A stretch of DNA of 64,000 bases. Origin: Paraburkholderia phenazinium (GTDB lineage: Bacteria; Pseudomonadota; Gammaproteobacteria; Burkholderiales; Burkholderiaceae). This document shows positions 28,150-36,434 of the stretch, piece by piece (position 1 is the first letter of the stretch; each line of letters begins with the position of its first letter). The stretch is from the NCBI RefSeq assembly GCF_900100735.1, contig NZ_FNCJ01000003.1, forward strand, positions 496,001-560,000, written 5' to 3'. A program made the position numbers and the translations under genes. The notes under the pieces are model-generated. The model made no database searches and was not told the origin of the DNA. It saw only the letters and a program-made list of their open reading frames with translations.

Positions 28150-29561
28150 CAGGACGAGCGCCCCGCATGGTCCGCGCCGTGCACCGGCACGCTGCGCAAG
28201 TCGGCGAGGAACGAGTCGCGCCACACACCCAGATCGTTCTTGCGCAAGGCTTCCATGTTGATCTCGTGGCGGCGCTGACGGGCCTCCAGCGGCATCGAAA
28301 GCGCGCGTTGCAAGGCCTCGCACATGCCCACCGCATCATGCGGATTCACCAGCAGCGCGCCCGTCAGTTCCGCCGCTGCGCCGGCGAAGATCGACAGCAC
28401 CAGCACGCCCGGATCGTCCGGATTCTGCGCGGCCACATACTCCTTGGCGACCAGATTCATGCCGTCGTGCAAGGGCGTGACAAAGCCGATCTGCGACTCC
28501 CGAAACAGCGACATCAGCTTCCAGCGGTCATAACGTTGGTTCAGGTAACGGATCGGCGTGTAGTCGAGGCCCGAATAGCGGCCGTTGATGCGCCCTGCCT
28601 CGTATTCGAGGTCCTGCCGGATCTGCTGATAGGTGGCGACGTCCGAACGGGTGGGCGGCGCGATCTGCACCAGCGTGACATTGCCGCGCCATTCGGGCGA
28701 GCGCTCCAGCAAATGTTCGAAGGCGCGAAACCGTTCGACGAGGCCCTTCGAATAGTCGAGCCGGTCGACGCTCATGATCAGCTTGCGGCCTTCGAGGCTC
28801 TGCTTCAGGTCCAGCACATGCTGGCGGCTCTCATAGCGCTGCGCCTGCTCGGCGATTTCGTCCGGGAACACGCCGATCCGGTAGACGCCCGTGCGCAAAC
28901 TGCGTCCGAACGCCTCCGCATGGCCTTCGGCGCTGACCGTGCCGCGCGCATGGCGCACCAGGTAGTCGTGAAACGCGAGCTGGTCGGTGGCGGTCTGGAA
29001 GCCCAGCAGGTCGTAGCAGCACAGCGATTTCACCAGCTCTTCGTGCGGTGGGATATTCAGGAGAATCTGCGGCGCCGGAAACGGGATATGCAGAAAGAAG
29101 CCGATGCGGTTCGTCACGCCTTCGGAGCGCAGCGCTTCGGCAAATGGGATCAGGTGGTAGTCGTGCACCCAGATCACGTCGTCGGGTTCGAGCAGCTTGA
29201 TCAGCCGGTGCGCGAGCCACGCGTTCACGCGCCGGTAGCCGGCGTACTCCTCGCGCTCGTAGCGAGCGAGGTCGTTGCGATAGTGGAACACCGGCCACAG
29301 CGTGGCGTTCGAAAAGCCACGGTAGTACTGGTCGTAGTCCTTGCGCGTCAGTCCGACAGTGGCGAAGGTCACCGCGCCTTCGTGTTCGAGCGTCGGGCCG
29401 GCATTGGCGACGGTTTCGCTGACCACGTCGCCGCTCCAGCCGAACCACACGCCACCCGCGTCCTTCAAGGCGCCGAATACGCCGACGGCCAGCCCTCCGG
29501 CCGAGCCCCTGGTTTCCGTCGGGGTTGCCACGCGATTCGACACGACGATCAGTCGGCCCAT
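28149..29561 (-). CDS. otsA: Trehalose-6-phosphate synthase
   Basis: 470 residues, full length for GT20. Joins UDP-glucose and glucose-6-phosphate to trehalose-6-phosphate, a stress protectant precursor. Signatures: MGRLIVVSNRVATP, GGLAVGVFGALKDAGGVWFG (glycine loop that binds the donor phosphate), VIWVHDYHLIPFAEALR, FLHIPFPAPQI, SVDRLDYSKGLVERF and DGMNLVAKEYVA. The phosphatase partner otsB is not in the window. It is followed in the same transcript by an AAA ATPase gene that overlaps by one base. Confidence 0.95.
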   Translation of the reverse strand: MGRLIVVSNRVATPTETRGSAGGLAVGVFGALKDAGGVWFGWSGDVVSETVANAGPTLEHEGAVTFATVGLTRKDYDQYYRGFSNATLWPVFHYRNDLARYEREEYAGYRRVNAWLAHRLIKLLEPDDVIWVHDYHLIPFAEALRSEGVTNRIGFFLHIPFPAPQILLNIPPHEELVKSLCCYDLLGFQTATDQLAFHDYLVRHARGTVSAEGHAEAFGRSLRTGVYRIGVFPDEIAEQAQRYESRQHVLDLKQSLEGRKLIMSVDRLDYSKGLVERFRAFEHLLERSPEWRGNVTLVQIAPPTRSDVATYQQIRQDLEYEAGRINGRYSGLDYTPIRYLNQRYDRWKLMSLFRESQIGFVTPLHDGMNLVAKEYVAAQNPDDPGVLVLSIFAGAAAELTGALLVNPHDAVGMCEALQRALSMPLEARQRRHEINMEALRKNDLGVWRDSFLADLRSVPVHGADHAGRSS

Positions 29562-29723
29562 GTCTGTTGTCCTCCTCGGTTCGGGGTGACGCCCGCAGAG
29601 GAGCGGCCCCTGGTTCGCTGCCCCCAGAATGACAGTTCGACCAGTCGCGAGGAAGTCAGTTGCAAGCCCGGCGCAAGCCGGGCCTTCAGGCGGGCTTGCC
29701 TGAGCGGTCCTACCTAAGCAGGC

Positions 29724-30080
29724 TTACTCGCCGCTCTTGCACGGAAACGCCTTGCCGAGCCCCAGGGAAATGGCCGTGCTGGCGTTATAACCAATCGCAT
29801 TCGGATTCTCGGCGATGTACTTGCGCACCGCGTCCGTCAGCTGTTGCGAACGGGCGTCCTGCGGCAGGCAGAAATACTGGCCGACCCGCGGACCGGTGGT
29901 GCCGCCGATCGCGTCGATGGTGTTGAAGACGCCGTCAGCCGCGCCTTCGATATACGCGGCGCATGCGCTGCGCGACGCTACATCCGTTTTCTCGCACAGC
30001 CTGTTGAGGTCGCCTCCCGTGAACGCGGCAGCCGTTAGCGGTACGGCAAGCGCGCTGGCGCAAATCAAAGCCCGCAGCAT
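29724..30080 (-). CDS. Rap1a/Tai-like small exported protein
   Basis: 118 residues from ATG 30080, with AAGGA 6 nt upstream; the earlier frame extension is out of any signal context. Signal peptide MLRALICASALAVPLTAAA. The mature part begins FTGGDLNRLCEKTD and holds ACAAYIEGAADGVFNTI and GQYFCLPQDA. The four-helix, cysteine-containing layout is that of the Rap1a/Tai immunity fold: GGDL near the start, YIEG in the middle and C-L-P before the last helices. The founding members neutralise type VI secretion amidases, but no effector or secretion gene is seen nearby, and many such proteins are orphan housekeeping forms. Confidence 0.78.
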   Translation of the reverse strand: MLRALICASALAVPLTAAAFTGGDLNRLCEKTDVASRSACAAYIEGAADGVFNTIDAIGGTTGPRVGQYFCLPQDARSQQLTDAVRKYIAENPNAIGYNASTAISLGLGKAFPCKSGE

Positions 30081-30127
30081 GGTGATCCTTCCAGGGTAAT
30101 TATCGAGCGGTCTGATGCCGCATAGAA

Positions 30128-30151
30128 ACGGCGCGCCCCAAAGCGCGCCGT
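30128..30151 (-). terminator. Hairpin after the ankyrin gene
   Basis: Perfect 9-bp arms ACGGCGCGC 30128-30136 and GCGCGCCGT 30143-30151, loop of 6. On the minus strand it is followed by TTTC, a short T-run, so it could end the ankyrin transcript before the Rap1a-like gene. Confidence 0.55.
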
Positions 30152-30203
30152 AGCCGTTATTTTGCACTGTTTTACCGCGGGCGCGGCATGCCGGCTTGTT
30201 TCC

Positions 30204-30962
30204 TTACTTCTGCTGCATTTGCTGCATGCGCGCCGTCAGCCCTTCGACGACGTCCGGTTCCTTGTACTGCTTGGCAAAGTCGAGCGCGTTCATGCCGATC
30301 TGGTTCTTCACCGACAGGTCCGCGCCGTTGTCGAGCAGCAGCTTCACCGTCGACACATGGCCGCCGCGCGCCGCCATCATCAGCGGCGTGGTGCCGTTCG
30401 GCGAGCCGGCGTCGACGTAAGCCGAGTGGTCGAGCAACAGCTTGACGATGTCGTCATGGCCGTTGGCGGCTGCGTAGTGCAGCGGCGCCCAGCCCTTCTT
30501 GTTGACCTCGGCGTCCTTCGAGATCAGCAGTTGCACCATCTCGACGTCGCCGTTCAGCGCGGCCAGCATCATGGCGTTCTCGCCGGCCTTGTCCGTGATC
30601 TCGATGTTGGTCTTCGGGTTGGCGACCAGCGCCGCCGCCACTTTGTCCGACTTCTCGCGGGCGGCCAGCACCAGCAGCGGCATGCCCTGGTCGTCGGTCA
30701 GATTCGGGTCCATGCCGTTTGCGAGCTGCTTGTTGACCTCTTTCACGTCATCGAACTTGACTGCCTTGATCATGGTGTCGGCCGGCGCGGCGTGGGCCGG
30801 CAGCGCGGCAAGCGCGGCGCAGGCGAAGCCGCCTGCCAGCGTGAGGCGCGACATCCGCGCGGCGGCGCGGCGCAGCGATGCCGCCACGCTGGTGCGGTTG
30901 GCGACGGACGAAGGCGCAGTCTGGGTGTTGAGGGCGTGAGTTTTGGTCAGGTATTTGTTCAT
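30204..30962 (-). CDS. Exported ankyrin-repeat protein
   Basis: 252 residues. N-terminal export signal with an unusually long n-region; hydrophobic core LTLAGGFACAALAALPAHA, mature start near APADT (about residue 60). If translation began at Met 37 the signal would be normal length, but no ribosome site precedes it. Then about five ankyrin repeats of 33 residues: GMPLLVLAAREKSDKVAAAL, AGENAMMLAALNGDVEMVQL, GWAPLHYAAANGHDDIVKLL, GTTPLMMAARGGHVSTVKLL, GMNALDFAKQYKEPDVVEGL. Ankyrin repeats bind other proteins; a partner, perhaps catalase-like as for AnkB of Pseudomonas, is not visible here. Periplasmic. It lies downstream of tatD but seems to have its own promoter. Confidence 0.88.
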   Translation of the reverse strand: MNKYLTKTHALNTQTAPSSVANRTSVAASLRRAAARMSRLTLAGGFACAALAALPAHAAPADTMIKAVKFDDVKEVNKQLANGMDPNLTDDQGMPLLVLAAREKSDKVAAALVANPKTNIEITDKAGENAMMLAALNGDVEMVQLLISKDAEVNKKGWAPLHYAAANGHDDIVKLLLDHSAYVDAGSPNGTTPLMMAARGGHVSTVKLLLDNGADLSVKNQIGMNALDFAKQYKEPDVVEGLTARMQQMQQK

Positions 30963-30982
30963 ATTTAACTTTAGGAATCGTC

Positions 30983-31011
30983 CCTATACTATTGATAATA
31001 TTCGATTTCAA
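30983..31011 (-). promoter_or_regulatory. Possible sigma-70 promoter for the ankyrin gene
   Basis: On the minus strand TTGAAA (31011-31006) and TATAGG (30988-30983) are separated by exactly 17 bp, in an AT-rich patch. It lies across the tatD stop and would give a leader of about 15 nt to the ATG at 30962. Confidence 0.45.
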
Positions 31012-31014
31012 GCC

Positions 31015-31806
31015 TCATACGCCGGCTGGCGCGGGAATCTTGAAGAGCCGGAAGAAGTTTTCCGTGGTGGCGGCGGCCAGCGCCGCATCCGGCATCTCGC
31101 GTTGTTGCGCGATGAAGCGTCCGACATAACTTACGTACGCAGGTTCATTCGGCTTGCCACGATAAGGCACCGGCGCGAGGTACGGCGAGTCGGTTTCGAT
31201 CAGCAAACGCTCGAGCGGCACGCGCCGCGCCACGTCCTGCACGTCGGTGGCGCTCTTGAAGGTGACGATGCCCGAGAGCGAGATATAGAAGTTCTGCGCG
31301 AGGGCCTGTTCGGCGATCGCCCACGGCTCCGTGAAGCAGTGCATCACGCCGCCCGGCTCGCCCGCCCGCTCCTCGGCCATGATCCGCAGCGTGTCTTCGG
31401 CCGACGAGCGGGTATGGATGATGAGCGGCTTGCCGGTGGCATGCGCGGCGCGAATGTGGGTACGAAAGCGCTCGCGCTGCCATTCCATGTCGGCGATCGT
31501 GCGGCCTTCGAGCCGGTAGTAGTCAAGGCCTGTCTCGCCAATCGCCACGACCTTGGGGTGTTTGGCCAGCTCGACCAGTTCGGCGACGCTTGGCTCCTGC
31601 GCGTCTTCGTGATCCGGGTGCACCCCGACCGAGGCGTAGACGTTCTCGTAGGCCTCGGCCACAGCCAGCACGGACGGCAGGCTTTCGAGGTCGACGGATA
31701 CGCACAGCGCATGCGTGACCGAGTGGCTGCGCATGTTCTCGATGACCTGCGGCAGGCGGTCGGCGAGTCCTTCGAAGTTGATGTGACAGTGCGAGTCGAC
31801 AAACAT
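31015..31806 (-). CDS. tatD: TatD-family metal-dependent DNase
   Basis: 263 residues, full length. Metal-site motifs in order: DSHCHINF (HxH), GETGLDYYR (Glu), PLIIHTRSS (His), GVMHCF (His) and IETDSPYLAP (Asp). TatD proteins are 3'-5' exonucleases active in DNA repair and breakdown. It sits last in the mltG-tmk-holB gene run that is conserved in many proteobacteria, 31 bp after a GNAT gene. Could be called YcfH by synteny. Confidence 0.93.
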   Translation of the reverse strand: MFVDSHCHINFEGLADRLPQVIENMRSHSVTHALCVSVDLESLPSVLAVAEAYENVYASVGVHPDHEDAQEPSVAELVELAKHPKVVAIGETGLDYYRLEGRTIADMEWQRERFRTHIRAAHATGKPLIIHTRSSAEDTLRIMAEERAGEPGGVMHCFTEPWAIAEQALAQNFYISLSGIVTFKSATDVQDVARRVPLERLLIETDSPYLAPVPYRGKPNEPAYVSYVGRFIAQQREMPDAALAAATTENFFRLFKIPAPAGV

Positions 31807-31837
31807 GGTGGTGTCCTGCGGTGAATCCGGTAGGTGT

Positions 31838-32347
31838 TCAGGTGTTGGAGTGATCGAGCCGCCGGCCGAGAATCATCAGATCGCGTTCGACGCCATCCAG
31901 CACAGCGACGCGCGGCAGCGCCCCCCAGTCGGCGAAGCCAAAACCGCGGAACAGGCGCAGGCTCGCTTCATTGTGGCCGAAAATGAAGCCAAGCACGGTA
32001 TCGATGCCGAGCTCCGGCGCGGCGGCCAGCGACGCGGCCAGCAACTGCTTGCCAAGCCCTTTGCCGCGTGCCGCTTCGTCCAGATAGATGCTGACTTCAG
32101 CGGTGCGCTGATAGGCCGGGCGGCCGTAGAAATCCGAAAAGCTCAGCCAGGCGATCACCCGGCCGCCGTCTTCGACCACCCACAAGGGGCGCTTTTGCGG
32201 CCCATGCGCGTGAAACCAGCCAAGCCGGCTTTCGACGCTCACCGGCTCCAGATCCGCCGTGACCTGGCGCGACGGTACGGTCGAGTTGTAGATGGCAACG
32301 ATAGCAGGCAGGTCGTCGAGCGTGGCATCGCGGTACGAAAGGCTCAT
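31838..32347 (-). CDS. GNAT N-acetyltransferase, phosphinothricin-acetyltransferase-like
   Basis: 169 residues. GNAT signature: start YRDATLDDLPAIVAIYNSTV, motif A VSIYLDEAARGKGLGKQLL with the acetyl-CoA loop R-G-K-G-L-G, and motif B NEASLRLFRGFGFADWG. The start resembles enzymes of the phosphinothricin/methionine-sulfoximine acetyltransferase group, but substrate choice cannot be read. It lies between holB and tatD, 40 and 31 bp from them, in the same direction. In many gamma-proteobacteria a pilZ gene takes that place. Confidence 0.9.
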   Translation of the reverse strand: MSLSYRDATLDDLPAIVAIYNSTVPSRQVTADLEPVSVESRLGWFHAHGPQKRPLWVVEDGGRVIAWLSFSDFYGRPAYQRTAEVSIYLDEAARGKGLGKQLLAASLAAAPELGIDTVLGFIFGHNEASLRLFRGFGFADWGALPRVAVLDGVERDLMILGRRLDHSNT

Positions 32348-32387
32348 GATGGCGGGTTAGTCAGGTGTCAGGTCTGAAAGGTCAGGC

Positions 32388-33428
32388 TTAAGCAAACAGG
32401 TCGCGATAGCCGATAAATAGCTCTTCGAAGACCAGCCGGGCGTTCAGCGGATGGTTTTCCACCGCCCGCTGGCGTGTCACGGTCTTGATGAAACGGGCGA
32501 AAGCGGTGGCGTCCGCCTGTGCAGCACAGCGGTCGAGCGCGGCCGCAGCCTGGGGAAAATAACGCGGCGCGCCGGCGGTACGCTGGGCCAGCAGATCGTA
32601 AAGCCAGCGCTGCAGCCAGCCCAGCACCAGCGGCACCGGCAGCTTCTGCAGCGCCTCGGCGCAGGCAAACGCATCGCATCCGGGGCCGGCGGCAAGCTGC
32701 TTGAGGGTCCAGTCGCGCAGCGTCCGGTTCTCGTCGCTTGCCAGCGCCAGCGCCGTGAGCGGCGCGCCGCCCGCCTCGGCGAGCAGCGCCGGGGCATCGG
32801 CCACGCCCTGCGCGGCGAGCCACGGCGTGGCGATCTCCGGCGCGGGGGCTGTCATGGGCCACTGACGGCAGCGGCTGATAATGGTGGGCAGCAAACGGTC
32901 GATGCGTGCCGACACCATCAGAAACACCACGCCCGCCGGCGGTTCTTCAAGCGTTTTCAGGAGCGCATTGGAAGCCGCGACGTTGAGCGCCTCGGCCGGC
33001 GCCAGCACCACGACACGTGCACCGCCGCGATGCGAGCCCACGCCGCAGAAATCCAGCAGCGCGCGCACCTGTTCGATCTTGATTTCCTTGCTCGGCGTGC
33101 GGGTCTTTTTGGCGTCGTCGGCGTCGGCCTTGTCGGCTTTTTCGTCCGCGGCCGCCGCGTTGGCAAGGCCTGCTTCGGCGGCCAGCGCCTCTGGCACCAC
33201 GATCCGGTAGTCCGGATGGTTGCCTTGCACGAACCAGTTACAGGCAGCGCAGGCGCCGCACGGCTCGCCGTTCGGGAGCTGCGCTTCGCACAAGAGGCCT
33301 TGCGCCAGATGCTGCGCAAAGCGCAGCTTGCCGATGCCCGCTTGCCCATGGAGCAGCAACGCGTGCGGCCAATGCCCGCGCAGTTGTTGCAGGCGATTCC
33401 AGTCATCGGCTTGCCACGGATACATCAT
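32388..33428 (-). CDS. holB: DNA polymerase III delta' subunit
   Basis: 346 residues. Clamp-loader delta' with P-loop-like HGQAGIGKLRFAQHLA (about 27-42), the zinc-binding cysteine knuckle CEAQLPNGEPCGACAACNWF, DYRIVVPEAL, then the conserved NALLKTLEEPPAG and the sensor region LLPTIISRCRQW (SRC motif). A charged Ala/Lys/Asp insertion (about 100-112) is lineage-specific. Part of the sliding-clamp loader. It follows tmk by 93 bp and is read in the same direction. Confidence 0.94.
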   Translation of the reverse strand: MMYPWQADDWNRLQQLRGHWPHALLLHGQAGIGKLRFAQHLAQGLLCEAQLPNGEPCGACAACNWFVQGNHPDYRIVVPEALAAEAGLANAAAADEKADKADADDAKKTRTPSKEIKIEQVRALLDFCGVGSHRGGARVVVLAPAEALNVAASNALLKTLEEPPAGVVFLMVSARIDRLLPTIISRCRQWPMTAPAPEIATPWLAAQGVADAPALLAEAGGAPLTALALASDENRTLRDWTLKQLAAGPGCDAFACAEALQKLPVPLVLGWLQRWLYDLLAQRTAGAPRYFPQAAAALDRCAAQADATAFARFIKTVTRQRAVENHPLNARLVFEELFIGYRDLFA

Positions 33429-33521
33429 TGTTTCTCTTTTAATTCAATAGGTTAAGTGCGCATGCTCAAGCGTGAGGCGAGCTAGCGCATCGTTATAATG
33501 ATTGTTTATATTTGTTTAAAA

Positions 33522-34145
33522 TCAAAACGTTGCAATCAATTCTTCGAGCTTTTTCTGAATTTGCGGAATGCTCTGCGAAGAGTCGATGATAGCGAACCGG
33601 TACGGCGCCTCTTCGGCACGGCGCAGATATTCGGCACGCGTGCGAGCGAAAAACGCGTCCGATTCGCTCTCGAAGCGATCCGGTTCGCGCGCCGAACTGC
33701 GGCGCTCGCTGGCGGTGTCCGGCGGGATGTCGAACAACAGCGTCAGGTCCGGCTGAAACCCGCCCTGCACCCAGCGCTCCAGCGCCTCCAGCTTGTCGCG
33801 CGGCAGGCCGCGGCCGCCCCCCTGGTACGCAAAGGTCGCGTCGCTGAAGCGGTCCGACAGCACCCAGTCGCCGCGTGCCAGCGCCGGCTCGATCACTTCT
33901 GCCAGATGTTCGCGGCGCGCTGCGAACATCAGCAGGGCCTCGGTTTCGAGGTCCATCTTCTGGTGCAGCAGGATTTCGCGCAACGACTCGCCGAGCTTGG
34001 TGCCGCCCGGCTCGCGCGTCATGACGACCGTTCGGCCGCTTGCCGCGATATGCGCTTCCAGGCGCTCGCGAAACCACGCGAGATGCGTGGTCTTGCCCGC
34101 TCCGTCAATGCCTTCGAACGTGATGAATTTGCCCCGCGCCATCAT
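33522..34145 (-). CDS. tmk: Thymidylate kinase
   Basis: 207 residues. P-loop [12 protein letters not shown] at residues 8-19, [11 protein letters not shown], the DR(Y/F) motif as [14 protein letters not shown], and the lid [20 protein letters not shown]. Phosphorylates dTMP to dTDP for DNA synthesis. The start overlaps the end of mltG as ATGA (34142-34145), so translation is coupled. Length is normal. Confidence 0.96.
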   Translation of the reverse strand: MMARGKFITFEGIDGAGKTTHLAWFRERLEAHIAASGRTVVMTREPGGTKLGESLREILLHQKMDLETEALLMFAARREHLAEVIEPALARGDWVLSDRFSDATFAYQGGGRGLPRDKLEALERWVQGGFQPDLTLLFDIPPDTASERRSSAREPDRFESESDAFFARTRAEYLRRAEEAPYRFAIIDSSQSIPQIQKKLEELIATF

Positions 34146-35152
34146 TGCCCTCGAATATATTTGTCGACGGCCTTGTTGTGATCGCCGAGTGTGTCAGAAA
34201 AGATACTGCTGCCGTCGCCGCGCGACACGAAGTACAGCGCGGTGGTCTGTGCCGGGTTGAGAGCCGCCTGCAGCGACGCGACCCCCGGCAACGAAATTGG
34301 GGTGGGTGGCAAGCCCATCCGGGTGTAGGTGTTATAAGGCGTGTCGGTCTGCAGGTCGCGCTTGTGCAAGCGCCCCGTGTAAGCGTCGCCCATCCCGTAG
34401 ATCACGGTCGGATCGGTCTGCAGCGGCATGCCGACGCGCAGCCGGTTGGCGAACACGGCCGCCACCATGGGCCGGTCCGAAGCCTTGCCGGTTTCCTTTT
34501 CGATAATCGACGCCATCGTCAGCGCATCATAAGGCGTTTTGTACGGCAGGCCCGGCGCGCGTGCCATCCAGGCCTCGTCGAGACGCTCGCGCATCAGGTG
34601 ATAAGCGCGGCGGTAGACGTCGAGGTCGCTGGTGTTCTTGTCGAACAGGTAAGTGTCCGGGAAAAACAGCCCCTCACCGTTGCCGATCGAGGCCTCCGGC
34701 ACGCCGAGCGCGTTCAGCAGGTCGGCGTCGCTCATGCCGGCCGTATCGTGCTTGAGCGCGGGATTCGCGTCCAGTTCGGCACGCATGCGCTTGAAGGTCC
34801 AGCCTTCGATGATCGTCGCGACGTACTCGTTGACGTCGCCGCGGGCGATCTTCTGCAGCACTTCGTACGGCGTCACGCCGCTCTTGAACTCGTAGTTGCC
34901 CGATTTGAGCTGGCTTTGCAGCCCGAGCAGGCGCGTCATGACGACGAACAGCTCCGGCTCGACCGGCACGCCGCCGCGGTTCAACTGCAAGGTGACGCTG
35001 CGCAGGCTGCTGTGCGGTTTGACGGTAACGTCGAGTTCTGCGGGTGTCAGGATGATCGGGGTGTTGGCCCAGTGATATCCGCCGGCAACGGCGGCTGCAG
35101 CCAGCGCGACGACGATCGTGCCGGCAACGAGACATTTCTTCAGGAGGGACAT
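34142..35152 (-). CDS. mltG: Endolytic murein transglycosylase MltG
   Basis: 336 residues from ATG 35152; ATG codons at 35161 and 35179 are in frame and none has a strong ribosome site. Single N-terminal membrane helix ([18 protein letters not shown]), LysM-like part ([19 protein letters not shown]), then the YceG-like catalytic domain: [20 protein letters not shown] with the catalytic glutamate, [13 protein letters not shown] and [20 protein letters not shown]. Cuts nascent peptidoglycan strands in the inner membrane. First gene of the mltG-tmk-holB run. TATTAT near 35175-35180 on the minus strand with CTGACT 18 bp before it is a possible promoter. Confidence 0.94.
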   Translation of the reverse strand: MSLLKKCLVAGTIVVALAAAAVAGGYHWANTPIILTPAELDVTVKPHSSLRSVTLQLNRGGVPVEPELFVVMTRLLGLQSQLKSGNYEFKSGVTPYEVLQKIARGDVNEYVATIIEGWTFKRMRAELDANPALKHDTAGMSDADLLNALGVPEASIGNGEGLFFPDTYLFDKNTSDLDVYRRAYHLMRERLDEAWMARAPGLPYKTPYDALTMASIIEKETGKASDRPMVAAVFANRLRVGMPLQTDPTVIYGMGDAYTGRLHKRDLQTDTPYNTYTRMGLPPTPISLPGVASLQAALNPAQTTALYFVSRGDGSSIFSDTLGDHNKAVDKYIRGQ

Positions 35153-35230
35153 GCGAAACATGGCTGGGGTGAAGTCCATATAATACTTGCTTGCCCTAGC
35201 TAAAGTCAGAATTGACTGCTCTCTGAATCC

Positions 35231-36283
35231 ATGAATGCACCGCTTGCTTCCGCTCCAGGCACCGCTGCTGCCGCCGCGCCGGTCACGCTCCCCCTGTTGC
35301 CGCGCCCTGCGCGCGAGGAATTCGACGCTGTCGTTGCGCACGGCGCCTATATGCTGCTGACGCAATTCGGCGTGATCGACGCGACCGGCGACGACGCAGC
35401 CAGCTTCCTGCACGGCCAGTTGACCAACGATACCCAGCATCTGGATGCGGCCAATGCGCGTCTGGCCGGCTACTGTTCGGCCAAGGGGCGCCTGCTGGCG
35501 TCGTTTCTGAGCTGGCGCAGCGGCGAGACGATCCGCCTGCTGGTGTCGAAGGACGTGCAGGCGGCCGTGCAGAAGCGCCTGTCGATGTTCGTGCTGCGCG
35601 CCAAGGCGAAGCTCGTAGATGCGACTGGCGAGCTGGCTGTGGTCGGTCTGGCGGGCGATGTGCGCAAGGCCCTGTCGGGCGTATTCGACGCGCTGCCGGA
35701 CGGCGTGCACGTCAAGGTGGACGCTCCGGCGGGCTCGTTGATCCGCGTGCCTGATGCGCTCGGGCGGCTGCGGTATCTGTGGGTCGGACCGAAAGCCGAA
35801 GTCGAAGCGCGCCTGCCGCACTTCGACGGCAAGCTCACGCGCGCCTCGGCGGCGGTGTGGGACTGGCTCGACATCCGTGCGGGCGAGCCGCGCATCACCC
35901 AGCCGGTGGTGGAGCAGTTCGTGCCGCAGATGGTCAATTTCGACGTGCTGGGCGGCGTGAATTTCCGCAAGGGCTGCTATCCCGGGCAGGAAGTCGTCGC
36001 GCGCAGCCAGTATCGCGGCACGATCAAGCGGCGCACGTCGCTCGCCAACGTGGCCGGCGAACTCGCTACGGTAGCGCCCGGCATGGAACTGTTCCACTCG
36101 GACGATCCGGGCCAGCCGTGCGGCATGGTGGTGAATGCCGCCTGGGCGCCGGAAGGCGGTGTGGATGTGCTGGTCGAGGTCAAGCTCGCGGCGCTGGAGA
36201 CCGGGTCGATCCACCTGGGCGCCGCCGACGGGCGGGCGCTGACCTTCCTCGCGCTGCCCTACACGCTGCCGACTGAGGTTTGA
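35231..36283 (+). CDS. ygfZ: Folate-binding protein YgfZ
   Basis: 350 residues. Tetrahydrofolate-binding family related to GcvT; helps repair or assembly of Fe-S enzymes such as MiaB. The defining motif KGCYPGQEVVARSQYRG with its conserved cysteine (about residue 248) is present, as is FLHGQLTNDTQHL near the start. Divergent from mltG across 78 bp, an arrangement common in Burkholderiaceae. The ATG at 35231 has no obvious ribosome site, though the family start fits well. Confidence 0.93.
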   Translation: MNAPLASAPGTAAAAAPVTLPLLPRPAREEFDAVVAHGAYMLLTQFGVIDATGDDAASFLHGQLTNDTQHLDAANARLAGYCSAKGRLLASFLSWRSGETIRLLVSKDVQAAVQKRLSMFVLRAKAKLVDATGELAVVGLAGDVRKALSGVFDALPDGVHVKVDAPAGSLIRVPDALGRLRYLWVGPKAEVEARLPHFDGKLTRASAAVWDWLDIRAGEPRITQPVVEQFVPQMVNFDVLGGVNFRKGCYPGQEVVARSQYRGTIKRRTSLANVAGELATVAPGMELFHSDDPGQPCGMVVNAAWAPEGGVDVLVEVKLAALETGSIHLGAADGRALTFLALPYTLPTEV

Positions 36284-36434
36284 TGCGGCCTGGAGGTGGG
36301 CCGTCCCGGCGCCCGGCAGGCATCTTGCGTGCGTCGGCCTCATGGCGCTCCGCTGCCTCCGTGAGCGCCCGCCGGAACCTGCCACCGCCACACCCAGCCA
36401 CTCGCCCTTACTCCACCCCGGGAGACTCCCCCCG

